Below are positions 1 through 7,876 of a DNA stretch of 64,000 nt, one piece after another. A program made the position numbers and the translations under genes. How positions within the stretch are numbered: the stretch's first letter is position 1; each line of letters begins with the position of its first letter. The stretch lies in the NCBI RefSeq assembly GCF_003931915.1, contig NZ_RSAA01000015.1, positions 186,001-250,000 of the forward strand, read 5' to 3'. The notes below the pieces were generated by a model. The model did no database searches. It saw only the letters and a program-made list of their open reading frames with translations, and had not been told where the DNA came from. This stretch comes from Saccharopolyspora rhizosphaerae (GTDB taxonomy: Bacteria; Actinomycetota; Actinomycetes; Mycobacteriales; Pseudonocardiaceae).

Positions 1-131
1 CCCGTGGTCGCGGTGTAGGACAGCTCGGTGCCGTCCGCGGTGATCGCGTGGTGGGTGCTGACCAGGTCGTCCACCGGCTCGGCGGGGTTGGTGTCCTGCT
101 GCGTCGCCTCGTCGGTCTTCTCCTCTGCCAT
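1..131 (-). CDS. S10 family peptidase, N-terminal fragment
   Basis: The start codon is the ATG complementary to 129-131, and the gene runs off the left edge, so only about 43 residues are visible. They contain an acidic and polar lead (starting MAEEKTDEATQQDTNP) followed by a segment reading DDLVSTHHAITADGTELSYT. That last stretch resembles the opening of actinobacterial serine carboxypeptidase-like (S10) proteins, where a strand precedes the alpha/beta-hydrolase fold. No catalytic residue is in view, so the family assignment rests on this short resemblance only. It is divergent from the uracil-DNA glycosylase gene and shares a roughly 50-nt promoter gap with it. Confidence 0.5.
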   Translation of the reverse strand, partial: MAEEKTDEATQQDTNPAEPVDDLVSTHHAITADGTELSYTATT

Positions 132-180
132 GTCGCCCACAGTACGTGCCACCGGAGGCGTTTTCTGTCAGTTTTGCGGG

Positions 181-948
181 GTGGACACGAGCTCGGAGCT
201 GATCACCAACCCGTCCGGACATCCCGCCGACGCGGCCCCGGGAGCAGGCCATCTCGCGGAACTGGACGAACTCGTCAGCCGCTGCACGGCATGCCCTCGG
301 CTGGTCGCCTGGCGCGAGGAGGTCGCCCGCGTCAAGCGCGCCGCCTTCCGCGACGAGGAGTACTGGGGCCGCCCGGTTCCCGGCTACGGCCCGGCCGACG
401 CGGAGATCGCGATCGTCGGACTCGCCCCGGCCGCCCACGGCGGCAACCGCACCGGCCGGATCTTCACCGGAGACCGCTCCGGCGACGTCCTCTTCCGAGC
501 GCTCTACGACGTCGGCCTGGCGTCCCAGCCCGAGTCGGTGTCGCTGCACGACGGCCTGACCCTGCACCACCTGCGCATCACGGCCCCGGTCCACTGCGCC
601 CCGCCGGCGAACAAGCCCACCCCGGCCGAGCGCGACACCTGCCGCCCCTGGCTGGTCCGCGAGCTCGACCTGCTCCGCCCCACGCTGAAGGTCGTCGTGG
701 TGCTGGGCGCCTTCGGCTGGCAAGCGCTGCTCCCGGTCATCGCCGACGCGGTCTGGGAGGTCCCGCGCCCCCGCCCCAAGTTCGGCCACCTCGCCCACGC
801 GGAACTCCCCGCCACCGACGCGGGCTCCCCGCTCCACCTGCTCGGCTGCTACCACGTCAGCCAGCAGAACACCTTCACCGGCAAGCTCACCCCGGAGATG
901 CTGCGCGAGGTCTTCGACCGCGCCAAGCAGCTCTCGGGGATCGGGTGA
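181..948 (+). CDS. Uracil-DNA glycosylase, family 5 (UdgB type)
   Basis: The product (255 residues from the GTG at 181) should remove uracil and other deaminated bases from DNA at the start of base-excision repair. The Fe-S family signatures are visible: CTACP at residues 35-39 and further cysteines in HCAPPANKPTPAERDTC. The active-site loop GLAPAAHGGNRTGR is at 80-93, and the C-terminal DNA-intercalation loop reads HVSQQNTFTGKLT. The Ala-Pro-Ala-Ala form of the first motif, without a catalytic Asp or Asn, is what separates family 5 from family 4. The frame stays open further upstream, but the GTG at 181 begins where homology-like sequence begins. High GC is valuable context for such a repair enzyme, because cytosine deamination is frequent. 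Confidence 0.9.
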   Translation: MDTSSELITNPSGHPADAAPGAGHLAELDELVSRCTACPRLVAWREEVARVKRAAFRDEEYWGRPVPGYGPADAEIAIVGLAPAAHGGNRTGRIFTGDRSGDVLFRALYDVGLASQPESVSLHDGLTLHHLRITAPVHCAPPANKPTPAERDTCRPWLVRELDLLRPTLKVVVVLGAFGWQALLPVIADAVWEVPRPRPKFGHLAHAELPATDAGSPLHLLGCYHVSQQNTFTGKLTPEMLREVFDRAKQLSGIG

Positions 949-985
949 CGCCGTACGAGTCGCTCGACTGGCCAACGGAGTCGCT

Positions 986-1245
986 GTGACCGCGGCATGC
1001 GTGCATGGCCGTGTTGACCATGGAGAAGTGCCGGAGGACGTCGAGGCAGCCCTCGCGCGGGAGGCCCGAGAACGGGGGCAGTCCCTGCAGGCCTTCCTGC
1101 TCGGAGTGCTCAGGCGCCGAGCTTCCTTCGGCCGAACAGTCAGCTGATCTGCGAGATCGAGTGCGACCTGGCCGAGGGCGGTGGAGCAGGCGCGCCCGGC
1201 CACCCAGGCGGTGGAGTGGGCCGCCGTGACCCATCCGGTGTGTGA
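986..1245 (+). pseudogene. Remnant of FitA/VapB-like antitoxin, frameshifted
   Basis: From the GTG at 986 the frame reads VPEDVEAALAREARERGQSL and then QAFLLGVLRRR, the ribbon-helix-helix pattern of plasmid-stability antitoxins (FitA/VapB type). It stops at 1145-1147. In the frame two bases further on, the family-like continuation NSQLICEIECDLAEGGGAGA follows directly and runs to the stop at 1243-1245. The antitoxin thus seems split by a frameshift near 1130. No PIN-domain toxin follows; the next gene is an unrelated oxidoreductase. Two cysteines in the tail are unusual for these proteins and fit decay. A sequencing error is the alternative. Confidence 0.4.
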
Positions 1246-1347
1246 AGTGCGATGTTATGAGCTGGTGTCGAGCTGACCGATGACCGCCTGAACCGCCGAG
1301 CGCGAAAACCGCGCCTCCCGGGTGGTTCCGCGTGCGATCCTCAGCGG

Positions 1348-1998
1348 GTGCGAGATCTGCCGCCGGGCCAGCGTCGTGCCGAGCTGGAGCGGTTCGGGTT
1401 GCCGGAGTTCGCGGGACGTGTCGGCGTGGTGCCTGAGCGTCCGGTGCTGACCGTGCAGGGCGCGGTGCGGTACCCGGCGCAGTTCGACCTGGCCGAGCTC
1501 CTGGGTGGGTTGCCGGAGCTCGAGCAGTGCAGCGACCTGCACTGCGTGACGACGTGGAGTGCGCTCGACCTGCGCTGGTCGGGGGTGCGGTTCCGGGACC
1601 TCGCCGCGGGCATCGCCGAGGAGGTCCGCCCGCACCCGCGCGCGAGGTGGCTGGTGGCTACCGGACTGGACGGCTTCCGCTCCTGCTCGTCCCTCGACGA
1701 CGTGCTCGCCGAGAAGGTGCTCGCCGCCACGCGGTTGAACGGGGTGCCCCTCGGGCCGGAGCACGGTGGGCCGCTGCGCCTGGTCTCGCCGGACCAGTAC
1801 GGGTACAAGAGCGTGAAGCACCTCGTCGCGCTCGAGTACCGGCTCACCTACGAGTCCGGCTCGGCCGGCTTCAGGGAGCACCCTCGTGCCCGGGTGGCCC
1901 GGGAAGAGCGCAGCCGCTACCTGCCCGGTCCCGTCTGGCGCCGCGTCTGGGCAGCCGCGCTCCCCCTGGCCCGCCGGCCCTACCGCGCCCGGCGCTGA
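1348..1998 (+). CDS. Molybdopterin-dependent oxidoreductase (sulfite-oxidase fold)
   Basis: A 216-residue protein starting at GTG 1348. It matches the single-domain oxidoreductase molybdopterin-binding family: CSDLHCVTTWSALDLRWSG contains the conserved cysteine that ligates molybdenum. The following stretches VRFRDL, ATGLDGFRSCSSLDD and GPLRLVSPDQYGYKSVKHL are typical of the fold. There is no signal peptide or heme domain, so it is probably cytoplasmic and shorter than sulfite oxidase or nitrate reductase. The C-terminus is Arg-rich. The substrate cannot be told. It stands alone, convergent with the DUF3224 gene. Confidence 0.85.
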   Translation: MRDLPPGQRRAELERFGLPEFAGRVGVVPERPVLTVQGAVRYPAQFDLAELLGGLPELEQCSDLHCVTTWSALDLRWSGVRFRDLAAGIAEEVRPHPRARWLVATGLDGFRSCSSLDDVLAEKVLAATRLNGVPLGPEHGGPLRLVSPDQYGYKSVKHLVALEYRLTYESGSAGFREHPRARVAREERSRYLPGPVWRRVWAAALPLARRPYRARR

Positions 1999-2014
1999 CG
2001 GTCGAGACCGTGCG

Positions 2015-2455
2015 TCAGGACAACGAGTAGGCGAGGTTGAGCTCGTAACCGTTGTCGGCGTGGCCTGCGATGGCGATCTCGGCTTCACCGCGGAGCTCCT
2101 CGAGGTCGCCGGTGCCCATGCCGGGCACGACCTGGAGGTGCGCCGAGACCGAGGACTTGTCCTGGGTGCCGACGTGCTGGAAGACGCAGGAGCCTTCGTG
2201 ACCTGCGATCGATCCCTCGAAGTGCTCGAAGCACAGGACCGGGGCCGCATCGGACTTGTAGGCGATCAAGTACGTCAGGGTGCTCGTGCCCTCGATGTCC
2301 CCGGAGTAGGTGTACCGCACCTCGGCGCGGGTGATGCCCCGGTTCGGGTAGTAGGCGTCGCCGGCCTGGGTGCCTTCGCCGTCGATGTCGACGACGAGGT
2401 GCTCGGACCACGCGGAGACGGAGAAGCGGGCTGCGGCTTTGTGCTGGTAGCTCAT
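2015..2455 (-). CDS. DUF3224 domain protein
   Basis: A 146-residue soluble protein opening MSYQHKAAARFSVSAWSEH and made of alternating beta strands. The pattern GEGTQAGDAYYPNRGITRAE, with later FEHFEGSIAGHEGSCVFQHV, is characteristic of the DUF3224 beta-barrel family, whose biochemical role is unknown. The ATG complementary to 2453-2455 is preceded by only 66 nt before the divergent AraC gene. Co-occurrence with an AraC regulator suggests that the regulator controls it, but this is inference. Confidence 0.85.
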   Translation of the reverse strand: MSYQHKAAARFSVSAWSEHLVVDIDGEGTQAGDAYYPNRGITRAEVRYTYSGDIEGTSTLTYLIAYKSDAAPVLCFEHFEGSIAGHEGSCVFQHVGTQDKSSVSAHLQVVPGMGTGDLEELRGEAEIAIAGHADNGYELNLAYSLS

Positions 2456-2521
2456 GCACCTGAACGTAGGTCGCGTGCGTCGCGCGGGTCTTGAACGAAC
2501 GCGACGGCTTACGCTGGGCCC

Positions 2522-3322
2522 ATGTCGATTGCCGGGCGACCCGAGGCGGTCGTGCGCCCGAAGGCGGGGGAGCGGGCGTTCGACGTGGAGCGCGTCGCGC
2601 CCGACCCCGCCTTGGCCGAGTTCGTCGACTACTACTGGCTCGTCCGCTGGAACGTCTCCGGTGAGCACCGGCAGCAGGTGGTGCCGCAGCCGCGGGTCCA
2701 CATCGCCGCGGAGGACGGCAGGCTCTTCGTCCACGGCGTCTCCCGCGGCCCGTTCTTCCGGACCTTGACCGGAGCCGGCCACGTGCTCGGCGCGGCCTTC
2801 CACCCCGGCGGTTTCCGGGCGCTGCTGAAGGGCAGCGTCCGGGCGATCTCGGGAACCGTGCGCACCGCTGAGGACGTCTTCGGGCACGACGACCGACCGG
2901 CGGCCGCACGGATCCTGGCCACGAGCGCCACGGCCGAGATCGTCCCGGTCCTCGACGCCTACCTGCAGGCCTGCGAACCCGAACCTGACCCGGCGGGCCG
3001 CGAGGCGACCGAGCTGGTCGACGAGGTGCGGAAGCGCCCCGACATCGTGCGCGCCGAACAGCTGGCCCAGCACGCCGGGCGCAGCCTGCGCAGTCTGCAG
3101 CGCTTGTTCTCCGAACACGTCGGCATCGGCCCGAAGTGGGTCATCCAGCGCTCCCGCATCCTCGACGCCACCGCGGCCGCTCACTCCGGTGAACCCGTCG
3201 ACTGGTCCGCGCTCGCCGCCGAGCTCGGGTTCAGCGACCAGGCCCACCTGACCCGCGTCTTCACCCAGGTCGTCGGCACCGCCCCGGCCACATACCGGCG
3301 CGACCCCGGCACCGGGGCGTGA
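2522..3322 (+). CDS. AraC family transcriptional regulator
   Basis: 266 residues. The N-terminal half contains FVDYYWLVRWNVSG and HVLGAAFHPGGFRALL, the sensor domain (DUF6597-like) seen in a large group of actinobacterial AraC proteins. The C-terminal third is the double helix-turn-helix: AEQLAQHAGRSLRSLQRLF, then WSALAAELGFSDQAHLTRVF and TQVVGTAPATYRR. The effector is unknown. It starts 66 nt from the divergent DUF3224 gene, so the shared spacer 2456-2521 probably holds both promoters and may be its target. Confidence 0.9.
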   Translation: MSIAGRPEAVVRPKAGERAFDVERVAPDPALAEFVDYYWLVRWNVSGEHRQQVVPQPRVHIAAEDGRLFVHGVSRGPFFRTLTGAGHVLGAAFHPGGFRALLKGSVRAISGTVRTAEDVFGHDDRPAAARILATSATAEIVPVLDAYLQACEPEPDPAGREATELVDEVRKRPDIVRAEQLAQHAGRSLRSLQRLFSEHVGIGPKWVIQRSRILDATAAAHSGEPVDWSALAAELGFSDQAHLTRVFTQVVGTAPATYRRDPGTGA

Positions 3323-3373
3323 GGCGGCGGAAATTCAGGTGCGGCCGGAGGACGAGGTCGTCACGATCGCGGT

Positions 3374-4120
3374 GTGGACCACCGTGAGCTGAGCGCGCTG
3401 GCGCACGCCGGGCACCCCGTCGCCGCCCCGGTCAGCGACGCCACCGTGACCACGCTGCTGCGACGGGCCGAGGTCGGGTCCGCCGTCCTCGACCTCGGGT
3501 GCGGCGCGGGGGAGTGGGTGCTGCGCGCTGCCGAGGAGCACTAGGCGGTGCGCGCCGTGGGCGTCGACCTCTCCGAAGGCCCGTTGCGCCGAGCCGAGGA
3601 GGAGGCGCGGCGGCGCGGCCTCGCCGAGCGGGTGTCGTTCGTGCAGGCCGATGTGCGCGAGCACCGGTCCGGCGGCGGCTTCGACCTGGTCGTGTGCGTC
3701 GGGGCGGCGCACGCGTTCGGCGGGTTGAGCGCGACGCTGCGCGCGGCGGGCGAGCACCTCGCTCCGGGCGGTTCGCTGCTGGTGGGTGACGGGTTCTGGG
3801 AACGCCCGCCCGATGAGGAGGCGCTCCGGGCCCTCGGGGCGGAACCCGGCGACCTGATGAGCCTCGCGGACGTCGTCGACGTCGTCGAGGACGCGGGGTG
3901 GGCGCCGGTCCACGGGCACGTCAGCGAGCCGGGCGAGTGGGACGACTACGAGTGGTCCTGGACCGGTGCGCTGACCAGCTGGGCCCTCGACCACCGCGAA
4001 GAACCGGACGCGGCCGAGGTGCTGGAGGTGGCGCGCGCCCACCGCGACGGCTGGCTGCGCGGGTACCGGGGAGTCCTCGGGTTCGTCATCCTCCTGCTGC
4101 GGCGCCGCGAGGGCCGGTGA
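3374..4120 (+). pseudogene. SAM-dependent methyltransferase with internal amber stop
   Basis: Reading from GTG 3374 gives a class I methyltransferase start, ending in motif I as VLDLGCGAGEWVLRAAEE. A TAG at 3542-3544 then interrupts the frame. Directly after it the same frame continues with RAVGVDLSEGPLRRAEEEA, motif II/III (FVQADVRE, FDLVVCVGAAHAFGG) and a normal C-terminus to 4120. The total would be 248 codons, a usual length for the family. Restarting at GTG 3548 would lack the SAM-binding glycine loop, so the downstream half alone should not bind cofactor. Options are a point-mutated pseudogene, amber readthrough or a base-call error. It lies 30 nt ahead of the DinB gene. Confidence 0.75.
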
Positions 4121-4150
4121 AGGTCGGTGGCGTGTGGCAGTTTCGGGCTC

Positions 4151-4726
4151 ATGACTGATGAGAAGGCCGTGCTGCAGCTGTACTTGGACCAGGGCCGGGA
4201 CGCCGTGCTCTGGAAGGTCGAGGGGTTGTCCGAGTACGACCTGCGTCGGCCGATGACGCCGACCGGGACGAACCTGCTCGGCTTGGTCAAGCACCTGGCC
4301 ACCGTGGAACTGGGGTACTTCGGGGACGTCTTCGGGCGTCCGTCCGGGATCCCGATGCCCTGGACCGGCCCGGGCGCCGAGCTCGACGCCGACATGTGGG
4401 CCCGGCCCGACGAGTCCCGCGACTGGGTCCTCGACCTCTACCGGCGCGCCCGCGGCCACGCCGACGAGACGATCGACGCGCTGGAGCTCGACTCCCGCGG
4501 TGCGGTCCCGTGGTGGCCCACCGGCGAGGTGACGCTGCACCGGATCCTGGTGCACGTCATCCAGGAGACCGGTCGGCACGCCGGGCACGTGGACATCCTC
4601 CGCGAGCTCATCGACGGGTCCGTCGGCCGCGGTCCCGACAACGACAACATGGCCAGCCACGACGAGTCCTGGTGGCGGGAGCACCGCGAGCGCCTGGAGC
4701 GCGTCGCTCGAGAAGCGGCCCGGTAG
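4151..4726 (+). CDS. DinB family protein (DUF664 type)
   Basis: 191 residues from the ATG at 4151, which is preferred over an upstream in-frame GTG because homologues begin MTDEKAVLQLYL. The four-helix DinB/bacillithiol-transferase-like fold is indicated by the metal-ligand histidines in LVKHLATVELGYFG and in HVIQETGRHAGHVDILREL. In actinobacteria such proteins are often thiol S-transferases that use mycothiol; that is possible here but not shown. It follows the broken methyltransferase by 30 nt in the same direction. Confidence 0.88.
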   Translation: MTDEKAVLQLYLDQGRDAVLWKVEGLSEYDLRRPMTPTGTNLLGLVKHLATVELGYFGDVFGRPSGIPMPWTGPGAELDADMWARPDESRDWVLDLYRRARGHADETIDALELDSRGAVPWWPTGEVTLHRILVHVIQETGRHAGHVDILRELIDGSVGRGPDNDNMASHDESWWREHRERLERVAREAAR

Positions 4727-5044
4727 GCTTGATCAACGACGAAGTCCCCCGGGACGTCACCGCTTTCCGATGCGGGCGCTGGCCGCGGTCACCTTGATCG
4801 AGAAGTGGTGCGTTCCGTGGTCTCTCCCGCCGAAGATTCGGTAGGGTGAGGCGCAGCCGGACCGCCTGACGTCAGAGGCGATGTCCTGCCACGCCGCCCT
4901 CCGCGCTTGTTCGATGCAGAGCGCGTACGCAGCGCGTATGGTCGCCTACCGCGCGTTGATCGTGATCGACGCCACTCGCGACTGGCGTCACATTAAGGGG
5001 GGTAGCTGCAGCGCGCTCACGGTATGTGGTGCGACGATGAAGCC
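4727..5044 (+). other. Intergenic region upstream of ndh
   Basis: About 318 nt with no convincing gene. It must hold the ndh promoter. I see no Rex-type operator (TTGTGAA inverted repeat) and no riboswitch-like structure. A purine run GGGGGG at about 4997-5002 lies too far upstream to be the ndh ribosome-binding site. Confidence 0.5.
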
Positions 5045-6367
5045 ATGGCTGGTAAATCCGATCCCACGCGGATTCTCATCCTCGGCGGCGGTTACGTCGG
5101 CATGTACACGGCACTTCAGCTGCAGAAGAAGCTGGGTCGCCGTGAAGCTTCCGTGACGGTCGTCGATCCTCAGCCGCACATGACCTACCAGCCCTTCCTG
5201 CCGGAAGCGGCCGCGGGTTCGGTTGAACCCCGCCACGTGGTAGCGCCACTGCGACGAGTGTTGAAGCGGTGCCATGTGATCACCGCGTCTGTCACCGAGA
5301 TCAAGCACAGCGAGAAGCTCGTCACGATCGAGAACCCGCAGTCCGGCACCGAGACGCTCGGCTACGACGTCCTCGTCGTGGCGCTGGGCTCGGTCTCCCG
5401 GCTGCTGCCGATCCCCGGCCTGGCCGAGGAAGGCATCGGGCTCAAGACCGTGGGCGAGGCGACGTACCTGCGCAACCACGTGCTGGCCAAGATGGACGCC
5501 GCGGCCAACACCGACGACGAGGAGCTGCGCAAGCGGCTGCTGACCTTCACCTTCGTCGGTGGCGGGTTCGCGGGCGTCGAGGCGCTGGCCGAGCTGGAGG
5601 ACATGGCCCGCTACGCGTGCCGCGACTACGGGAACGTGAGGCCGGACGACATGTCCTGGGTTCTCGTCGAAGCCGCCGGCCGGGTGATGCCCGAGGTCAG
5701 CGAGAAGATGGGCGTCTACGTCGTCAAGGCTCTCGAAGAGCGCGGCATCAAGGTCTACTTGAACACCTTCCTGAAGTCGGTCGAGGGCGGTCACGCCGTC
5801 CTGTCCGACGGCACCGAGTTCGACACCGACACCCTGGTGTGGAACGCGGGCGTGAAGGCCAACCCGGTGGTCAAGAGCAGCGACCTGCCGCTCGACGAGC
5901 GGGGACGCGTCAAGGCTTCCGCGCACCTGCAGGTCGAGGGCCTCCCCGAGGTCTGGGCCGCCGGTGACGTCGCCGCAGTGCCGGACCTGTCCAAGACCGA
6001 CGAGGACCCGGCCGCCACCTGCGCCCCGTCCGCGCAGCACGCGGTTCGCCAGGCCGACCAGCTCGCCAAGAACGTGCTGGCCACCCTGCGCGGCAAGCAG
6101 ACCAAGGCCTACCGGCACGCCTACGCCGGCTCGGTCGCCGGGCTGGGCCTGTACAAGGGCGTGGCCGACGTCTACGGGTTCAAGGCCAAGGGCTTCGTGG
6201 CCTGGTTCATGCACCGCAGCTACCACGTGAGCCGGATGCCCACGTTCAACCGCAAGATGCGGATCGTCATCGACTGGACGCTGGCGTTCCTGTTCAAGCG
6301 GGAAGCCGTGTCCATGGGTCAGATCGAGAACCCGCGCGCTGCCTTCGAGCGGGCCGCCGCGAGCTGA
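5045..6367 (+). CDS. ndh: Type II NADH dehydrogenase
   Basis: 440 residues. It oxidises NADH and reduces menaquinone without pumping protons, at the inner face of the membrane. Two Rossmann loops are visible: GGGYVG at about residues 14-19 for FAD and FTFVGGGFAGVEALAE in the middle for NADH. The closing FAD motif VWAAGDVAAVPD and quinone-site-like AQHAVRQA follow. The C-terminus carries the amphipathic and hydrophobic anchor region, with WFMHRSYHVSRMPTFNRKMR. ATG 5045 gives the usual MAGK-type start; the open frame continues upstream without a ribosome-binding site. It is a single-gene unit closed by a strong terminator. Confidence 0.95.
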   Translation: MAGKSDPTRILILGGGYVGMYTALQLQKKLGRREASVTVVDPQPHMTYQPFLPEAAAGSVEPRHVVAPLRRVLKRCHVITASVTEIKHSEKLVTIENPQSGTETLGYDVLVVALGSVSRLLPIPGLAEEGIGLKTVGEATYLRNHVLAKMDAAANTDDEELRKRLLTFTFVGGGFAGVEALAELEDMARYACRDYGNVRPDDMSWVLVEAAGRVMPEVSEKMGVYVVKALEERGIKVYLNTFLKSVEGGHAVLSDGTEFDTDTLVWNAGVKANPVVKSSDLPLDERGRVKASAHLQVEGLPEVWAAGDVAAVPDLSKTDEDPAATCAPSAQHAVRQADQLAKNVLATLRGKQTKAYRHAYAGSVAGLGLYKGVADVYGFKAKGFVAWFMHRSYHVSRMPTFNRKMRIVIDWTLAFLFKREAVSMGQIENPRAAFERAAAS

Positions 6368-6392
6368 GCCACCCGAGCCGATGGACACCCCT

Positions 6393-6430
6393 GGCCGCGC
6401 GTCGACGATGACGCGCGGCCTTCATGTTTT
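6393..6430 (+). terminator. Intrinsic terminator of ndh
   Basis: An 11-bp perfect stem (GGCCGCGCGTC at 6393-6403 pairing with 6410-6420) with a 6-nt loop, followed by TTCATGTTTT. It begins 26 nt after the ndh stop. Confidence 0.85.
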
Positions 6431-6501
6431 AAAGATCTCGTCCGAGCGGTGGACAGCGGACCCGGCTTCATCGACAATGTGTAGTGGGTAATCGAAAACC
6501 G

Positions 6502-6517
6502 AGGTGAATCTTCACCT
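6502..6517. promoter_or_regulatory. Inverted repeat, candidate operator
   Basis: A perfect inverted repeat with 7-nt arms (AGGTGAA, TC, TTCACCT), 27 nt upstream of the small peptide gene and inside the only promoter region available to it. Its size fits a dimeric repressor or a small RNA hairpin that could mask the ribosome-binding site region. No regulator gene is adjacent. Confidence 0.4.
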
Positions 6518-6543
6518 GAAAGGATGCGTCACCTGGGGGAAGG

Positions 6544-6672
6544 GTGAATCCCTTGACGCTGAAAGAGCTGGCCGCGATCTTGCGTCGTGGGGACGCGCAG
6601 GACGGCCCCATCGCCGACTTCGAAGCGGATTACACCGAGGCCGCGAAGGTGTTCTGGAAGAAGGACGACTGA
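6544..6672 (+). CDS. Small peptide, candidate graspetide precursor
   Basis: A 42-residue ORF from GTG 6544 to TGA 6672, two nucleotides ahead of the ATG of the ATP-grasp gene. A TTG at 6553 is an alternative start, better spaced from AGGGTGA. The N-terminal half (LTLKELAAILRRGD) is a short amphipathic helix like a leader. The C-terminal half, GPIADFEADYTEAAKVFWKK followed by DD, is rich in Asp and Glu side by side with Thr, Tyr and Lys, the donors and acceptors that ATP-grasp maturases join into ester or amide macrocycles. Its position immediately ahead of such an enzyme supports a precursor role. It has no recognised family match, so function is inferred. Confidence 0.55.
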   Translation: MNPLTLKELAAILRRGDAQDGPIADFEADYTEAAKVFWKKDD

Positions 6673-6674
6673 TC

Positions 6675-7805
6675 ATGAGCGCGGGCGAGAAGCGGCCCGC
6701 TGATCTGGGGGAACGGGCAGAGCCGGAGCTCCGCCCGACACCTGTGCTGCTCCAGGGGCAGGACTACTTCGTCCGCGCACCGGACACGCCGCTGGACTTC
6801 CAGGAACGCATGTACCAGGCGGGGCTCGTCGAGGAGGAGCCCGGCGACCCCGTGCCCTGCGTGGTGGTGCTCTCGCGCGCCACGGACATGGAGATGAACG
6901 GGCTCTCCCTCGCCCTGGCCGAGCGCGACGTCCGCATGGTGCGCATCGACGCCGACCGCTGCGTGGGTGTGCCACTGACGGTCCACGCGGATACCCCTCT
7001 GATCGAATTCCACCGCTGGCTCTTGCGCCCGGTGCTGATCTGGCGGCGACACTTCGACATGGCCGCCGTACCCGTCGACCCCGCCACCGTCTACGGGGCC
7101 TACGTTCGGGAGCAGTGGCAGGCTGTCGGCGACTGGCTGACCGCGCGCGACGATTGGGAGCAGGTGAACACGGGGCGGTCCCGAGGACTCGACCGGCTGA
7201 CGCAGCTGCAAGGCGCCGCGTCGGTGGGCCTGCGCGTCCCGCGCACCTCCGTGACCACCATGCCCGGGCGCAGCAGGCCCGGTGGCGCGCAGTGCATCGT
7301 CAAAGCCGTCGGGCACCACATGCTCGAACCCGAGCCGGGTGCGCTGCGCGGGCTCTTCCCGCAGCCGCTGGACATCCGCCGCACCGGCCGCGACGCGCGC
7401 GAGCCCGCGCCGGTGGTGGTGCAGCAGCACCTCGACGCCGACGAGGAACTGCGCGTGTTCGTGGTGGGGGAGCGCGCGATCGGGTTCCGGGTGCACAAGC
7501 TCGACCCGGCGCAGCTGTGGGTGGACCCGGAGTCGGTCGCGGTGGAACCGGTCGAGGTGCCCGAGGAGCTCGTCGAGCCGCTGTTGCGGTTGTGCCGCCG
7601 GTGGGAGCTCGACGTCGCCGGGTTCGACCTGCTGCGCGTCGCGGGCGCGTGGGTGTTCTTGGAGGTCAACGTCAACAGCGATTGGCGCTGGTTCGAGCAG
7701 CGCGCGGACTGCGAGGAGGTCTCCGCAGCGGTGCACGACTGGGTGTGCTCGCGGTTCGACGAGCTGGTGGTGTCGGCAACGGTGGGCGAATGGGGCAGCT
7801 GGTGA
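6675..7805 (+). CDS. ATP-grasp ligase, MvdD/TgmB-like RiPP maturase candidate
   Basis: 376 residues. The layout follows graspetide synthetases: a pre-ATP-grasp domain ending FHRWLLRPVLIWRRHFDM, then WEQVNTGRSRGLDRLTQLQG, GLRVPRTSVTT, the ATP-binding strand IVKAVGHHM, and the C-terminal lobe QQHLDADEELRVFVVGERAI. The metal-site signature FLEVNVNSDWRWFEQ lies near residues 328-342 and resembles the E-x-N-x-N...W-x-W motif of TgmB/MvdD-type enzymes. It would use ATP to form an acylphosphate on an acidic side chain and close a macrocycle. ATG 6675 sits 2 nt after the peptide stop, so the two are translationally coupled. RimK-type amino-acid ligase activity is the main alternative. No protease or exporter is nearby. 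Confidence 0.82.
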   Translation: MSAGEKRPADLGERAEPELRPTPVLLQGQDYFVRAPDTPLDFQERMYQAGLVEEEPGDPVPCVVVLSRATDMEMNGLSLALAERDVRMVRIDADRCVGVPLTVHADTPLIEFHRWLLRPVLIWRRHFDMAAVPVDPATVYGAYVREQWQAVGDWLTARDDWEQVNTGRSRGLDRLTQLQGAASVGLRVPRTSVTTMPGRSRPGGAQCIVKAVGHHMLEPEPGALRGLFPQPLDIRRTGRDAREPAPVVVQQHLDADEELRVFVVGERAIGFRVHKLDPAQLWVDPESVAVEPVEVPEELVEPLLRLCRRWELDVAGFDLLRVAGAWVFLEVNVNSDWRWFEQRADCEEVSAAVHDWVCSRFDELVVSATVGEWGSW

Positions 7806-7876
7806 CCGGACGGCAGCAGATGTGTGGAATCTTCACGTGCGCGGGAACCTTAGGCGATCTCGCCGCGTCCTAGTGG

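Noticed and set aside
1255..2250. A minus-strand frame of 331 codons opposite the molybdopterin oxidoreductase.
   Set aside because: It is antisense to a gene with a conserved cysteine motif, and its residues are Arg/Pro/Ser-rich noise.
3548..4120. Treating the methyltransferase as an intact gene starting at GTG 3548.
   Set aside because: It would lack the SAM-binding motif I that sits in the same frame just upstream of the TAG.
6504..6674. An N-terminal extension of the ATP-grasp protein from the GTG at 6504.
   Set aside because: That start lies inside the inverted repeat, and the extension is the shadow of the small peptide gene, which has the better-placed start and stop.
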